Below, one piece after another: positions 53,640 to 64,000 of a stretch of DNA of 64,000 nt. A model generated the notes under the pieces. That model was not told where the DNA came from. It ran no database searches and saw nothing but the letters and a program-made list of their open reading frames with translations. The stretch covers positions 23,102,544-23,166,543 of the forward strand of contig CM037460.1 in NCBI GenBank assembly GCA_021014325.1, written 5' to 3'. The position numbers and the translations under genes were made by a program. The stretch comes from Plazaster borealis. Its lineage: Eukaryota > Echinodermata > Asteroidea > Forcipulatida > Labidiasteridae. Positions within the stretch are counted from its first letter, which is position 1. Each line of letters opens with the position of its first letter.

Positions 53640-55152
53640 CTAGATGCTGGTTACAGCTCCGCTGAAATTGAGTTCTTCCTGTTCAAACAGGACCTGCTGT
53701 ATCTTAAATTTGCACAGCGCTTTCTCTCTGGCGCCAAACTTTTTCAAAGTGGCGGCGATCATCTTACCGAAGAGTTCATCTTCATCTTCATTGGTGTCCA
53801 TTCTCGGCCGGACGTGAGCGAGGCTTTCCAGAATGGCCATCTCTACGATGTCCATTCTTTTCGATTTCTTGGCTCGTGGGGAGTCTTCAGAGGAAGAGGA
53901 GGTACCACCCAAGAGATCCTTGGAGGATCCTGAGAAGTTTTGACTTACATGTATGGTTGTCGGAATGACACTGCTCCCAGAGGCTCCCTCATTGCATAGA
54001 GCTCTCTGCTCACTGTCAACCTCAAAATCTAACGTGTCATCAGCGCTGAAAAAAAATTGCATTTTAAAATTAAAATGTGAACATTCAGAGGTTTGGCTAA
54101 AAAAATGCAATTTCAAATCCATTAACATGATCTCCAGTCAAACCCTTTATAACCTTCGTTAAATTTTGCAGACTTGTAATTAAAACCAGGCCTGGGATTT
54201 CATTTTTGTGAGGGCAAGGCCATTTTCATTTGCAAAGGGTAGGCATACTTTCATTGGAAAATCTTTAATACAAATTATGGGAAACTTTTGAAGGGGCACC
54301 AAGGTCAAGACCAGGGCAACAGACCACAGCCTTCCATGGCCACCTTGTATATCCAGGCCTGGCAAAACCTGAAGCACATTTATAGGCCTATTAAACTCAA
54401 ATTGACTCAATATTCAAACACAAATTTGATTCAAAGTAATTGTGTTTTAAAAGCCCCATTTTACATTAACAGTACTGTACACTTTAGGGATCGTCCAAAC
54501 AAATGAACTACACATTATAGGCCTACTTTTTAACAGCCAACTCCAACTGTTTAGCCATAGTGTTAGCCAGAGGGGTGTCTGGGTGTCTTTTGGACACCCT
54601 GTTTTAAATTTGGACACCCTGTTTTATCTGTCATTTACATGTAAATCATTGTAAGTGAACAATTTGGGCACCCAATTATAAATTTCCAGCAAATTTTGAC
54701 ACCCTTTACCAAATCCTGGCTAAAATTAGTAGAACGAACTTCTTAACTGTTTGGAATAGTTACTCAAAGTCAGACACTCACGAATTATCTGTCAGATCCA
54801 TTTCTGCCACTTCTTTGTGCCTGATGTGTTCTTCCAGGAATGACATGGAATCATAGTGTGGCCAATTTGTGTGCTTTTCAACACTGTCGCCTCCTTTAGC
54901 TTTTCTGTATTCATTTTTCTTCACTTTGACATAAGCGTCTCGTAGTTTTCTCCATTTCTGCTTGCACTCCTTCCAATCCTTTCCACAGGTTGCTCCGATT
55001 GACTTCCACGTTGTCAAGGCTTTATCCAAATCCCGATATTCCTTGAGCTTTTTATTGTACAAGTTTGGAAACTGGCGCACAGAATCAATGAACTTTTTGT
55101 CCTCTTCTTTGACTTTGGTGTTCATAGTGGCAACCTGCGTACAAACGCTCAT
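53640..55152 (-). CDS. MADF-BESS domain DNA-binding protein (Adf-1/Dip3-like), two coding exons
   Basis: Exons 55152-54782 and 54045-53640 join in phase (donor after TC, acceptor CAG|C) to give 258 aa. Residues about 18-105 form an MADF domain (KFIDSVRQFPNLYNKKLKEY, with conserved tryptophans in ALTTWKSIG, GKDWKECKQKWRKLRDAY). Residues 181-187 (RAKKSKR) look like a nuclear localisation signal. Residues about 209-247 form a BESS motif (DEDELFGKMIAATLKKFG). The family binds DNA through MADF and self-associates or recruits partners through BESS. A serine-rich linker (GTSSSSEDSP) separates the two. The start is the first ATG of the open frame, with an alternative Met at residue 10. A complement-strand ATTAAA lies at 53572-53577. 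The target genes are unknown. Relation to a domesticated transposon cofactor cannot be excluded. Confidence 0.92.
54230..54365. repeat. Dispersed segment related to the 43-bp minisatellite
   Basis: 'gaaggggcaccaaggtcaagaccagggcaacagaccacag..ccatggcc' matches the unit of the 17576-18509 array. It lies in the intron of the MADF-BESS gene. The counterpart at 43425-43530 reads 'ggcaccaaggccaagaccaggggcaacagaggccatggcctc'. These single copies may represent the repeat before amplification. Confidence 0.7.
54568..54728. repeat. Dispersed repeat ('ggtgtctgggtgtcttttggacacc')
   Basis: It is the inverse of 33390-33545, sharing 'gtgtccaaaagacacccagacacccc' and 'tgtcatttacatgtaaat'. It sits in the MADF-BESS intron, next to exon 1. 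No coding potential. Confidence 0.75.
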
Positions 55153-56600
55153 TCACTTCTTAAGGGATAACAACTAGCAACTGAATAACCTTACCGTTAT
55201 TACACAACACAAATGTACAACAATTGTCACAAATGCACACCACTTTCTTGAACCATACTTTGAACTTTGATGAACTTGGATTTGAAAGTTGAGTGAGTTG
55301 AACCTTGAAGTTCAAGTTGAACTTAATTTGGTTGCAGTTTGCTCTGCACCAGTTGTTGTCCCATGTCCAATTTTATGTTCTTAAAGGGCAGCTATAAAGT
55401 AGTCACAGTCGAGGAAGGAAATGCATACAAAATAAAGCACTTTTAACAACGCGCTACTCACGAGTTTAGTTTTTACACTTCCGCAGTTTGCTGTTGTTAA
55501 TGTTCGTGTTCGGTCGATTTGATCCACCACCAGTTCATTCAATTCAATCCAAGGATGTCAAATTTCAAATTTATTAGCTCTTTTTACGGACTGAGAACAA
55601 GCTCAAACTCTGCACAACCTCTGTTGCCACTGGCTCCTACGTAGGGTTTTGCTGACAACAAATTTATGCAACCGACATCACGTCTCGTCGGCATTACAGA
55701 CAGCGACTCCTGAGTGTGGATTCTTCGGTGGCCATGTTTATCCGTTTTTGATTGCTGTTTTTACATTTTTTCTCCATTTTTGTTGTAATAGATAAGTGGA
55801 CGATAATTTTACCCCCTCTCGTGGCGTGTTCTGTCCATTTTGGAGGGGGGGGGGGGTGATTTTTAGTTGGGCATAATTGTTCATAAAAATACGGTAGATG
55901 GGACAATGTAACATTATAAACCTCTATTACAAAGAATAGGCTGTACTTGGGGAAAATTTAATTGCTGCACAGGCTGATCAAATGGGATTAAATCAAGTTG
56001 GATTAGTAGATAATTATTAGAAAATCAATAGGCACAAATTTTGTCTGTAAGACTTCGCAGGGATTTTATACTAGTCATAATTTTTTAGGTAAAAGAATCA
56101 TTCCCCTTCGATTTCTGATGCGCAGTGAAAACAAGGGGCATAAAGACATTGCAGAGTAGAACCCAAAAGGGTATTAATCCAACATTATGAAGCCCTCAAT
56201 CCTGCATCTTTTCCCTTGCTAGACTTGTGGACAACATTACCGGAAAGCTCCATTAAAGAAAAAGGCTAAGAATAAAACATCCCTTTTTTCTGACAACTAA
56301 CACCTGTTATCTCCATGTAATTCCTTTTCCAAACAGTGGACTTAACTGGATCATGCCAGTAGGGCTGCTGACTGCCCCAGGCAGATTAACTGCTCATCCA
56401 TTAAGTTTAAAGGCCCTGTAAGATCGAAAAAACACAAGTGTTCACAGATTCACACACAACTTACATGATTTAAAGTATAAGTAATGATTGAAAGGGTTCC
56501 TTAAAATATTTCTGCCTAAAATGCTATCGTTTCTGAGAAATGAGTAAAACAATAGTTTTTATCATGCGCGATATTTTGAAAAAACAGAAAACACATAAGG
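55153..56600. other. 5' flank of the MADF-BESS gene and intergenic DNA
   Basis: Presumed 5' UTR and promoter of the MADF-BESS gene, without a recognisable core element. At 55840-55855 is a G run. At 56409-56600 is one half of the family A-like MITE of 28171-28515, in reverse. No exon is recognised. Confidence 0.5.
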
Positions 56601-56604
56601 TTCT

Positions 56605-56985
56605 CCCAACTACTGCCCTATTTGGGAGAAGGCTCTCATGCAACTATAGGCCACTGCTCTCGCGAGACTGCTGGCTCTGACTACTGCCCCATTTGGGAGA
56701 AGGCTCTCATGCAACTATAGACCACTGCTCTCGCGAGACTGCTGGCTCTCGACTACTGCCCCATTTGGGAGAAGGCTCTCATGCAACTATAGACCACTGC
56801 TCTCGCGAGACTGCTGGCTCTGACTACTGCCCCATTTGGGAGAAGGCTCTCATGCAACTATAGACCACTGCTCTCGCGAGACTGCTGGCTCTGACTACTG
56901 CCCCATTTGGGAGAAGGCTCTCATGCAACTATAGACCACTGCTCTCGCGAGACTGCTGGCTCTCGACTACTGCCCCATTTGGAAG
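56605..56985 (+). repeat. 71-bp minisatellite with TCTCGCGAGA in each unit
   Basis: Five units plus a partial sixth, of 71 or 72 bp: 'actactgccccatttgggagaaggctctcatgcaac' followed by 'tatagaccactgctctcgcgagactgctggctct'. The ten-base palindrome TCTCGCGAGA is intact at 56658, 56729, 56801, 56872 and 56943. A decayed 'cttgcgagag' lies at 57034-57045. Confidence 0.95.
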
Positions 56986-58069
56986 GACAGAAGTCTGGCA
57001 GGAGCAGCAGTGTCGCAAGAACAGCCGCACAGTCTTGCGAGAGTATGGTCACTATGCCAGGACAAAATTAATCTTTACTAACCAGCTTGAAATAAACACA
57101 AAAAATAATCATGATCAACTTGCAATTCTAATCTATTAATCCTTTACATTTATTTCGATGAAAAGTAAAAGAATGATTCATAATTTATCTTTAAGATAAT
57201 TTCAAAATACAGCCATACTGCTATTTCTTTAATTGACAATGGCCCTCAGAAAATTAATTAATTTTGTTTCCATGCATTGTAATAATATGTTATTAAATAT
57301 CATTATAATACCAGTACAATAGTATCTAGCGCTATTCATTACTTTCGGAATGCAAGATAAAAAGAAGTAAAAGAGTTGTTGTTTTTATTTATTTATTTTT
57401 CTAATTATTTTTAGACCTCTCGATTAACCAACAGAGCTACCTGGCCCTCTTGTTCGCAGTCTCCCTATTTTGTCAATATCTTTGTTCAGGGATGTCATTC
57501 AAAAGCCATTCAGTGAGGCTAGATAGCTCAGTTGGTAGAGCGCCGCGCCGGCAGGTCGCAGGTTCAAGTCCAGCTCTTATCAATTTTTCTTTGTTCAACC
57601 CCAAATTATTACAAAATGTACCCAGTCAGTTTCCTTTGTGGTTTATTACTTGATACATGTATATTTATTTTTGAATGAAGTGCAATGTTTACGTCCCCTC
57701 AACCTATAATACATGTTTACTTAAAAAAAATACTAATCAAATAAAAAATACTTACAAAAATAACATGTCACTGAACTGTTTTCTACAAAATACGATGTCT
57801 AAAATCGAATAACGAAATGACAATAGTAATACAAACTGAAACAATACACAAAAATAGTTATAAATGTGACCGAATTTCAATTTTTTTCCCTGCTGTGACC
57901 AATGAATGCACTCTTTCCAACAACAAGGATGTGAATGCATAGTAATCATATTTGTGTACAAACCAATCCTAAAAGCTTGACATTTTGAATGGCTGTTATA
58001 CGACTACTTGTATATGTATTTGCTCTATGATTTCAACACGAATGTAAGTTCTACAGAAAATTAACAGAC

Positions 58070-58265
58070 GGTTCAGACAGGCGCTCTAGAGTCGCGCCGA
58101 ACCAAATTATTGAATTAAGTACATGAAAAGTTATACGTCTTGGTTTCAGACATCATTCCTGTTATGTTAAGTTCGCCTGTCTGAAACGAAAATTTATTTG
58201 CATCAACCTTTAGTTGCTCCTAATCTATTTGGTTCTGCGCGACTCTGGAGCGCCTGTCTGAATCG
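58070..58265. mobile_element. Inverted-repeat element (CAGACAGGCGCTC ends)
   Basis: TTCAGACAGGCGCTCTAGAG, GTCGCGCCGAACCAAAT at the left is inverted at the right as ATTTGGTTCTGCGCGAC, TCTGGAGCGCCTGTCTGAA. The arms are about 37 bp and the interior AT-rich. MITE-like. Confidence 0.8.
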
Positions 58266-59504
58266 GGTGCAATTCATTCCTCTTTCATGCACAAGCCTCA
58301 AACATTTCTGTGACCAGGCGTGCCAGGAGGCTTCGAAAAATTGTGCATGTACCTGATGTAGAATCATGCGCCCTAGTCAATAAATATAGCTCTAGTAAAA
58401 TAACTTTAACCCTCCGAGCAGCCGAGGGGCATTGGATGATGGACCAGCTTCATACTTTTTTCAATAACTACAAAATGTGTGAATCAATTTCGCAATTTTC
58501 TTTTGTTAAACTACGTTTAAACACCCCTCTTCCTTATGCCAAAGTGATTTCTGGATGAGTGAACTCAGATGTTGACAATTAGTGTGGGAAAGCTGGGTTC
58601 ATTATAACGTGTACACGAAAATCCCATTGTGTGCACAAAAACTTAATCCTTTCGAAGTGTACTGTTTTGAAAATTAGTAGTTAACCAATGTGTAAACTTC
58701 CAGAATGCTTCAATCTTTAGTGTGTGGGACCAGGGAACATCTGTTCAGACCATTAGAACAAGAACTGTGCAGTTAGTTACCCATAATACAATCTGCCTTC
58801 CGAGCGCGCCCAGTGGGTCCAGCATGTAAACATTTCCCATGGCTGCTCAAAGGGAACAGCACTTGTGTAAGTCCAGTGTTTACATACATTAATTATTCAA
58901 AATACAAATTGATGCTAAAAAAGTGACAGGACTTTCTTCTCATTTTGTTGCATATGGCAGTAGGCAGTAGACCTGGCAGGAGACCCCTAAGCATTGGCCG
59001 CCATCGCTGAGGTCAACCAATTGATTATGTGCACACGCGTGTACGCACCGGGCATAACTCTCAGCCAATGATAGGTCTTCATTGACCTCAGTGAGGGCAA
59101 TGTTTGGGTCTGGTGATGTCATATGCAAGGGGTCTGTTACGAGGTCCTGCCATTGTTGTTCTATTATTCCCCTTTTCTGAAAAATTCTTTGGTGGGGTAG
59201 CACTGGAATAAAGAAAACCTTGTGGGGTAGCATTGTTCCACTGTCTAAAGTACCCGGTAAGTTTGCATGTGTAAGCCCCCACATAATGTAAAACAAGGAA
59301 GGTAGTGGTAGCACTTTAAGACTAACTTATACATAATGTAGCAATAGAATTTACAATAAAAGCCCCACCCAAACCCAAAACACAGCACACCATAAGGAAA
59401 TTATGGGAAACAAAAACTAATGTGCCTGCCGTTTTTTTTTCAAAAGTGAGCCAGCACACAATGTTTAATCAAATATGTTTTCAATTTTTATCCCTAATTT
59501 CTCC

Positions 59505-59750
59505 TTTGTTTGCCAGCTCAGAGCATGCTCACAGCTAGGCAAAATACAGTGCAAAGAATCTTTCTCCTGAAGACGAGCAGAGTATACTGTTCGAAACGTC
59601 AAGACCACACCGGCTCTTTTCAGAGCCAACACTCCTCCAAAAGAGATTTTACACATGGTTGTAACCGCAAGTTTACTAATTATAGTTACTTCGTAATTAT
59701 TCCACACCGTGCAAAGCTTCAAACACCACTTGCATAGAACTTGTTGCATA
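59505..59750. mobile_element. Foldback element with histone-type stem-loop, copy 3
   Basis: The core keeps CTGAAGAC, GAGCAG-AGTATA-CTGTTC and GAAACGTC (59567-59600) and the stem-loop GGCTCTTTTCAGAGCC at 59612-59627. The right arm 'acatggttgtaaccgcaagtttacta' and outer 'ttattccacaccgtgcaaagcttcaaa' are the inverse of copy 1's left arm. Its own left arm is mostly lost. Confidence 0.75.
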
Positions 59751-59885
59751 CTTCGCAATATTATTTGAAATTGACCATGCATTTATCACGCCCACTCAAA
59801 CATGTGCACTGAAACGGGCAATGACTATCGTGCACAACCATTTTTTAATTTGTTATTTACTTATTTTTCGTAAAGTTGAGTGACG

Positions 59886-60984
59886 CTAAGTGGTTCCACT
59901 GAATCCAGCTGAGGAGTCCGAAATCCATGATGCTGCAAAAGAATATAACAATCAAAACAAATAAAACAATCAAATAATTATATACAGTCATAAGATCAGA
60001 GATGCCACTGTGGTAAGGAAAAAAAAAAAATGAATGTCGCGAGTGGTAACCATTGTGACAAATTATCACAGAGCAATCATCGCAGAGATGCCAACATTGA
60101 ATTCCCAAAAAGAGTAGCACCGCCGAGCATTTAAGTTCAAGTCAGGCAAACAACTCACCGAGCCATAAAAAGAGGAAAATTACGACATTTTCGATATAAA
60201 CTAATATTTTCAGCGAAAATTGCTTATAGACTGTGCAAGTCTCGCGCATATTTGAACTTCCGGGACCATTGTGGTCCCAACCATATGGAGATTTACGTGG
60301 GCACGATTTTGTTTTGTCAATTATTTCAGTTTAACGTGGTATATGCCTGTGAAAAATACATATGTTGTTGGGAATGTAAAACTTAGTTTTAAAAAAATAT
60401 GAAAGTAAAATCATTTCAACAATATAACGAAGAAAACCCGATAATTAAACTTGACCTCAACTTCCGGTTGCTGCAAAAAATGAAGAATTTTGTGCTCACC
60501 TCCGATCACAAAACTTATGTAAACGCTTGTTTTAGATGAGCGATGATAATCGCCAGATACTGTAATCGCAACGCGAAGCCTTTTCATTGCAGTCTATGGT
60601 TGTTGAGGCGTCAGCGTCCTCTATAAACTGTGTCAAACGTTAATTTTACGCCCGTGTGACCTTCGCTAATCCACGTAAGTGGTTTCTGAAAAGTTAAGAT
60701 CGAATAAGCATCCTTGTCCCAGAGTTTTAATTTTGCTTCACTAATAATTAACACATTATTTGTGTATTTTTTTATAAAAACTAAAACGTATTTTTTCAAC
60801 ATGTAATGAGTAGTTTTGTTTTTCAGATTTTGTCATTAGATATAATTTAAAACAAAGATTTGATTTCAGAGAAAAAAATGTTCTTCTATTGACGTGTTTT
60901 CTCGTTCCGATACGCGCGAGACTTGCACAGTCTATTGCAATGCGGACTTGCTTTTGGGCCAAACAATTATAGCTTTTTCAGGCT

Positions 60985-61017
<33 letters not shown>

Positions 61018-63932
61018 TTAAACTTTGAGGTTTGTTAAAAAAACAAAACGGAAATCCGGGTAAATCCAGAAAAGTGGCATCTCTGTAAGATCCAACAGAA
61101 TATCATAGCCTCCCAGGTAATGGTAAGCAATGTTACACTGCAACAGTGGCTGTCTCTAATACTGACGTGGTGTCTGCTGCTTTAAGTTTTTGTCTGAGTA
61201 GATTTGAGGAGAATCTCCGGCGTTTTGACAGTGAAATTTTCCTCTAGGGCGGTCAGGTTGGCGTAGTGGTATCTTTCCTTGTGTCTACCTCTGGGAGACT
61301 GGTTTGAGTACCGCCTGGGGCACAATGCGGATTGGGTTTTCAGTCCCTACCTGATTGCGTGGGTTTTCCCTGGAATAATTCTCGGGGGGTTTTCCTCCCA
61401 CATCTAAAACTGAAACTTCCTTCATTGTCTTCTCTCCATGGGGGTTCTTGGCTAGTGTAGTGATTAAGTTTGCTTTTCTGAGAGTCCGTGGCTTCACAAC
61501 CAGTATTAATCAATGACATGAAATGAAATCTATCCGATTTACATAGCCTACTTATGTTGAAAAACACAAGAAACCTACCTGGAATAGCCATGGTGGATAA
61601 GATCTCTGGTTTCTCTAGGTGGTCCACATTGCTACGACGGAATGCCTTGGAAACCTCGGATGCGAAATGGCTTCAAAGCAAACAGATACCATTTCATTAT
61701 AAATAATGATTTCAATGGTTTACACAGCAATTTTGTACCACAGCTTATTACTCAATTCTTAAAAAGCGCTTAATTAATCTAAGGGCATCTCAAAGAGCTT
61801 AATGGGTGGGTTCGATAAGCTTCCCCGGGTCGACCCCGGTCTGACCCCAGTGCGTTCAGGCAGCTTTGATGTCATTGTTGTGGCTCACCCAGGTCAGACT
61901 CAAGTACCCTGCTTGTGGAGCGGGTTACTTGGGGCTGACCCAGGTGCATGACGTCACAACGAAAAACTTTCTCAATGGCCACCATTTAATTGGTAATTCA
62001 GCGGGATACTTTCAGGAAGTTTGACACACATTTTCACCCTTAAAACATCAACTTTGTAAGCAATAAGTTTGTTTTTTTATTCGAAGATAGGTACTTTTGT
62101 ATCAACCATGGCTTGTAAAACTATTAACGTTGCAGTTTTACCATGAGAATAAGTATTTTACGATATTTTTGTGAATCCACGAAAAGTTTCGGATGTAATA
62201 CACACAATGAAAGTAGTTCCGGTCTGCTGCCCCAAGATGCATTGGTGTGAAAGCTAGGGGAAGTTGGCGTTTGATTAGCTCATGTCTGGGGCTCACCCGG
62301 ATGAGCAAACCATGCAGGGTCGACCCGGGGGAAACTAATCGAACGCACCCATAATTTTATGTTTAAATTATAGCACCTTGAAAGGGTTTACAAGGTGATG
62401 CGGCACAATCTGATGCCGACCATGCAAGAAACACTGGGGAAAACCTTTTTCTCAATGATACCAGAGGGCCCAATTTCATAGAGCTGCTAAGCAAATAAAT
62501 TTGCTTAGCATGAAATTTTTTCCTTGATAAAAACAGGATTACCAACCAAAATTCCATGTGTTGCATATTACTTGTTACTGGTTTCAGCTGTTGTTTGCTT
62601 ATCCTGAAAATCACGCGAAAATTTGGTTGGTAATCCTGTTTTTCTCAAGGAAGAAGTTTCATGCTAAGCAAATTTTTGTGCTTAGCAGCTCTATGAAATT
62701 GGGCCCTGGACTGGGTTCTTTTCCGCGCATTACACAACAAACGAGACCTACGGCTTTACTTCCCATCCGAAGGATGTAGCAATATTATGAAATAAGTGTC
62801 TTGCTCGAGGACACAATATCATGGCCAGGACCTGCAACTACACTCTGAACAACACCAGACAGTATTGCTGTTGTACTGTCAACGTTTTATGTACAATATT
62901 GTAATAAAATCAATTACCGTTTCATTAACCCTTTAGAGACCATTACAGCCGGAAACGGCTTGTACCAAAATGCTCATAGCGGCCACAAACGGCTGCAAGA
63001 TCTGACCTACTTCCACTCAAACAAAAAAGTTAGAGCAAAGGTCACGTCTTGAATTGACATTTTCCAATGTTTCCCATGTTAACATAGTTTCTATGTTTCT
63101 AAAAAAAACACAATTTCTGTTTCATATTTTTTTTCTTTGACACTTTTACATGAAAAAATACTGTCTAAAACTTAACAATATTAGCCAAGTTTGGTCGTAT
63201 GGTGATGATTGTATAGATATGGATGGTCTCTAAAGAGTTAACATGGAAAGCAAAATGATGTTAGGCCTAAAACAAAAAATTGTTATGTTGGGGTAACCCG
63301 ACCGACCCTAAAGAAACGGCCGACCATTGATATATATTTTTTTCCCCCAGCTGAATGTTTGTCAATGATCCAAAATACAACTTTCCTACCACAAACGAAG
63401 CTGAAAGTGAAAAAAAAGACGGATATCCTTTTCTTTATATTTTAATGTCAGCCCCGGACACTCTCCAGCCCTGGGAGAATGATTGACACTCCTATTGAGA
63501 TCCAATTACGTCTTATCTTAATCCTCTGCAGTTTGTTATACATTGTTTCAGTTTGTAATACTCATACTTCAATCAAAAGACAAGCCGCGCGCTGTCTTTG
63601 TGGTTTTATGACCTGGTTCTGTGACCCTTAAGAGTGGGTATAGTGTTCTATTAAACCTGGAGAGTGTGTTGACATCCGCTGGTTTAAAGTGTTGATTTGA
63701 ACGGTAGAAAACAGGTAAACAGTTAACTGGAATTCACAAGTTTCGTTTCACTGTTATGGAAAAAAAAAAAAAAAAAAAAATCCCGACCTACCTACCCTAT
63801 TTTTTCTGGCCCGTTACGCCAACATAACATTTTTTTATTGGCCTTAGTGTTTACCTCTTCCATGAATCTTCAGACTCCCATATCTCATACAGCACAAAGT
63901 TGCTGGTCCCCGAGTACGATCGAATACTCAAA
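59886..63932 (-). CDS. NECAB-family N-terminal EF-hand calcium-binding protein, last three coding exons (partial)
   Basis: Exons 63932-63855, 61670-61579 and 59932-59886 join in phase and end at TAG (59886-59888). The peptide reads LSIRSYSGTSNFVLYEIWES, then WKSHFASEVSKAFRRSNVD, HLEKPEILSTMAIPASW and a tail of about 13 residues. This matches the C-terminal antibiotic-biosynthesis-monooxygenase-like (ABM) domain of NECAB1-3, where the vertebrate proteins have RSNVDFLETPELTSTM..PASWW. The EF-hands and coiled coil would lie beyond the right edge. NECABs are cytosolic neuronal calcium-binding proteins; the role of their ABM domain is unclear. The intron at 59933-61578 carries MITE family F, and the other intron carries further repeats. 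Paralogue number cannot be assigned. Confidence 0.9.
60235..60935. mobile_element. MITE family F, long copy
   Basis: TATAGACTGTGCAAGTCTCG at the left pairs with CGCGAGACTTGCACAGTCTAT at the right. The left subterminal 'tttgaacttccgggaccattgtggtcccaacc' is shared with 32691-33040 and 42477-43043. It is about 700 bp long and non-coding. It lies in the last NECAB intron. Confidence 0.8.
61245..61510 (+). mobile_element. tRNA-derived SINE, family 4
   Basis: The head GGGCGGTCAGGTTGGCGTAGTGGTATC (A-box) and a B-box-like GGTTTGAGTACCGCC at 61300-61314 are followed by a long body with 'ttccctggaataattctcggggggttttcctccca'. Only one copy is in this window. It lies near the 3' end of the last NECAB intron, reading towards exon 61579. 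Confidence 0.65.
61803..62352. mobile_element. Inverted-repeat element (ATGGGTG.GTTCGAT ends)
   Basis: The left end ATGGGTGGGTTCGATAAGC, then TTCCCCGGGTCGACCC, is inverted at the right as GGGTCGACCCGGGGGAA, ACTAATCGAACGCACCCAT. Internal 'gggctcaccc' and 'tggctcaccc' motifs repeat. The 550-bp MITE-like unit is in the penultimate NECAB intron. Confidence 0.8.
62465..62708. mobile_element. MITE family E, copy 5, with long arms
   Basis: GGGCCCAATTTCATAGAGCTGCTAAGCA on the left and 'gcttagcagctctatgaaattgggccc' on the right. The arms extend inward to 'ggattaccaaccaaaat' and 'ttggttggtaatcc', so about 100 bp pairs on each side. A partial SINE family 2 follows at once (62705-62880). Confidence 0.85.
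62931..63241. mobile_element. Inverted-repeat element (TTAACCCTTTAGAGACCAT ends)
   Basis: The left end TTAACCCTTTAGAGACCATT is inverse to the right end ATGGTCTCTAAAGAGTTAA, again with TTAA borders. Related pieces lie at 49579-49800 ('gagaccataccggccgcaagtggcttgtatta') and 34100-34165. It is non-coding, in the NECAB intron. Confidence 0.75.
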
Positions 63933-64000
63933 CTGCGAGAAAACAAGGGATGTGTAAATAACAAAGCATTACAAACAAACAACCACATGGGAACATAATC

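Larger units (their letters stand above)
56986..59885. other. Intergenic DNA between MADF-BESS and NECAB genes
   Basis: Contains a SINE family 3 copy (57514-57600, plus), an inverted-repeat element (58070-58265) and the third histone-stem-loop foldback (59505-59750). The ORF at 58310-58558 has no recognisable family and no start or splice context. A complement-strand ATTAAA at 59844-59849 probably ends the NECAB transcript. Confidence 0.55.

Noticed and set aside
53637..53933. Plus-strand ORF of 98 codons
   Set aside because: It is the antisense shadow of MADF-BESS exon 2.
58310..58558. Plus-strand ORF of 82 codons as a host gene
   Set aside because: No recognisable family, no splice or polyadenylation context, and it is preceded by an inverted-repeat element.

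Overview
This is a eukaryotic, intron-rich window from an animal, most likely a marine deuterostome and probably an echinoderm. That assignment is inference. It rests on animal gene families with deuterostome-like exon structure, and on AT-rich non-coding DNA packed with foldback (MITE-like) elements, tRNA-derived SINEs and minisatellites. No bacterial-style gene organisation is present.

Layout. (1) At 1257-1395, minus strand, there is a possible signal-peptide first exon of a gene leaving the left edge. (2) At 3582-15779, plus strand, there is an 11-exon SLC7-type amino-acid transporter light chain (538 aa when joined) whose usual substrate-binding glycine motif is altered. (3) At 15780-22827 there is repeat-rich intergenic DNA, including a 0.93-kb array of a 43-bp repeat. 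(4) At 22828-46557, minus strand, there is a complete 17-exon VPS35 gene (797 aa), the retromer core subunit. Its introns carry many MITEs, SINEs and a LINE fragment. (5) At 46558-53639 there are repeats, including a near-perfect 390-bp foldback. (6) At 53640-55152, minus strand, there is a two-exon MADF-BESS DNA-binding protein (258 aa). (7) At 55153-59885 there is intergenic DNA with a 71-bp array carrying a TCTCGCGAGA palindrome in every unit. (8) At 59886-63932, minus strand, are the last three coding exons of a NECAB-family calcium-binding protein that runs off the right edge.

The transporter converges tail-to-tail on VPS35; VPS35, MADF-BESS and NECAB all read leftwards. The genes are ordinary neighbours with no evident shared pathway. 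All exon joins were chosen by reading splice sites by eye and checking phase; every join listed keeps frame.

The least explained signal is a dispersed foldback family (7755-8015, 48080-48300, 59505-59750). Its non-palindromic core contains a perfect animal histone-mRNA 3' stem-loop (GGCTCTTTTCAGAGCC) and, just upstream in two copies, a hammerhead-ribozyme-like fold. Several other MITE families share TTAA boundaries and related termini.
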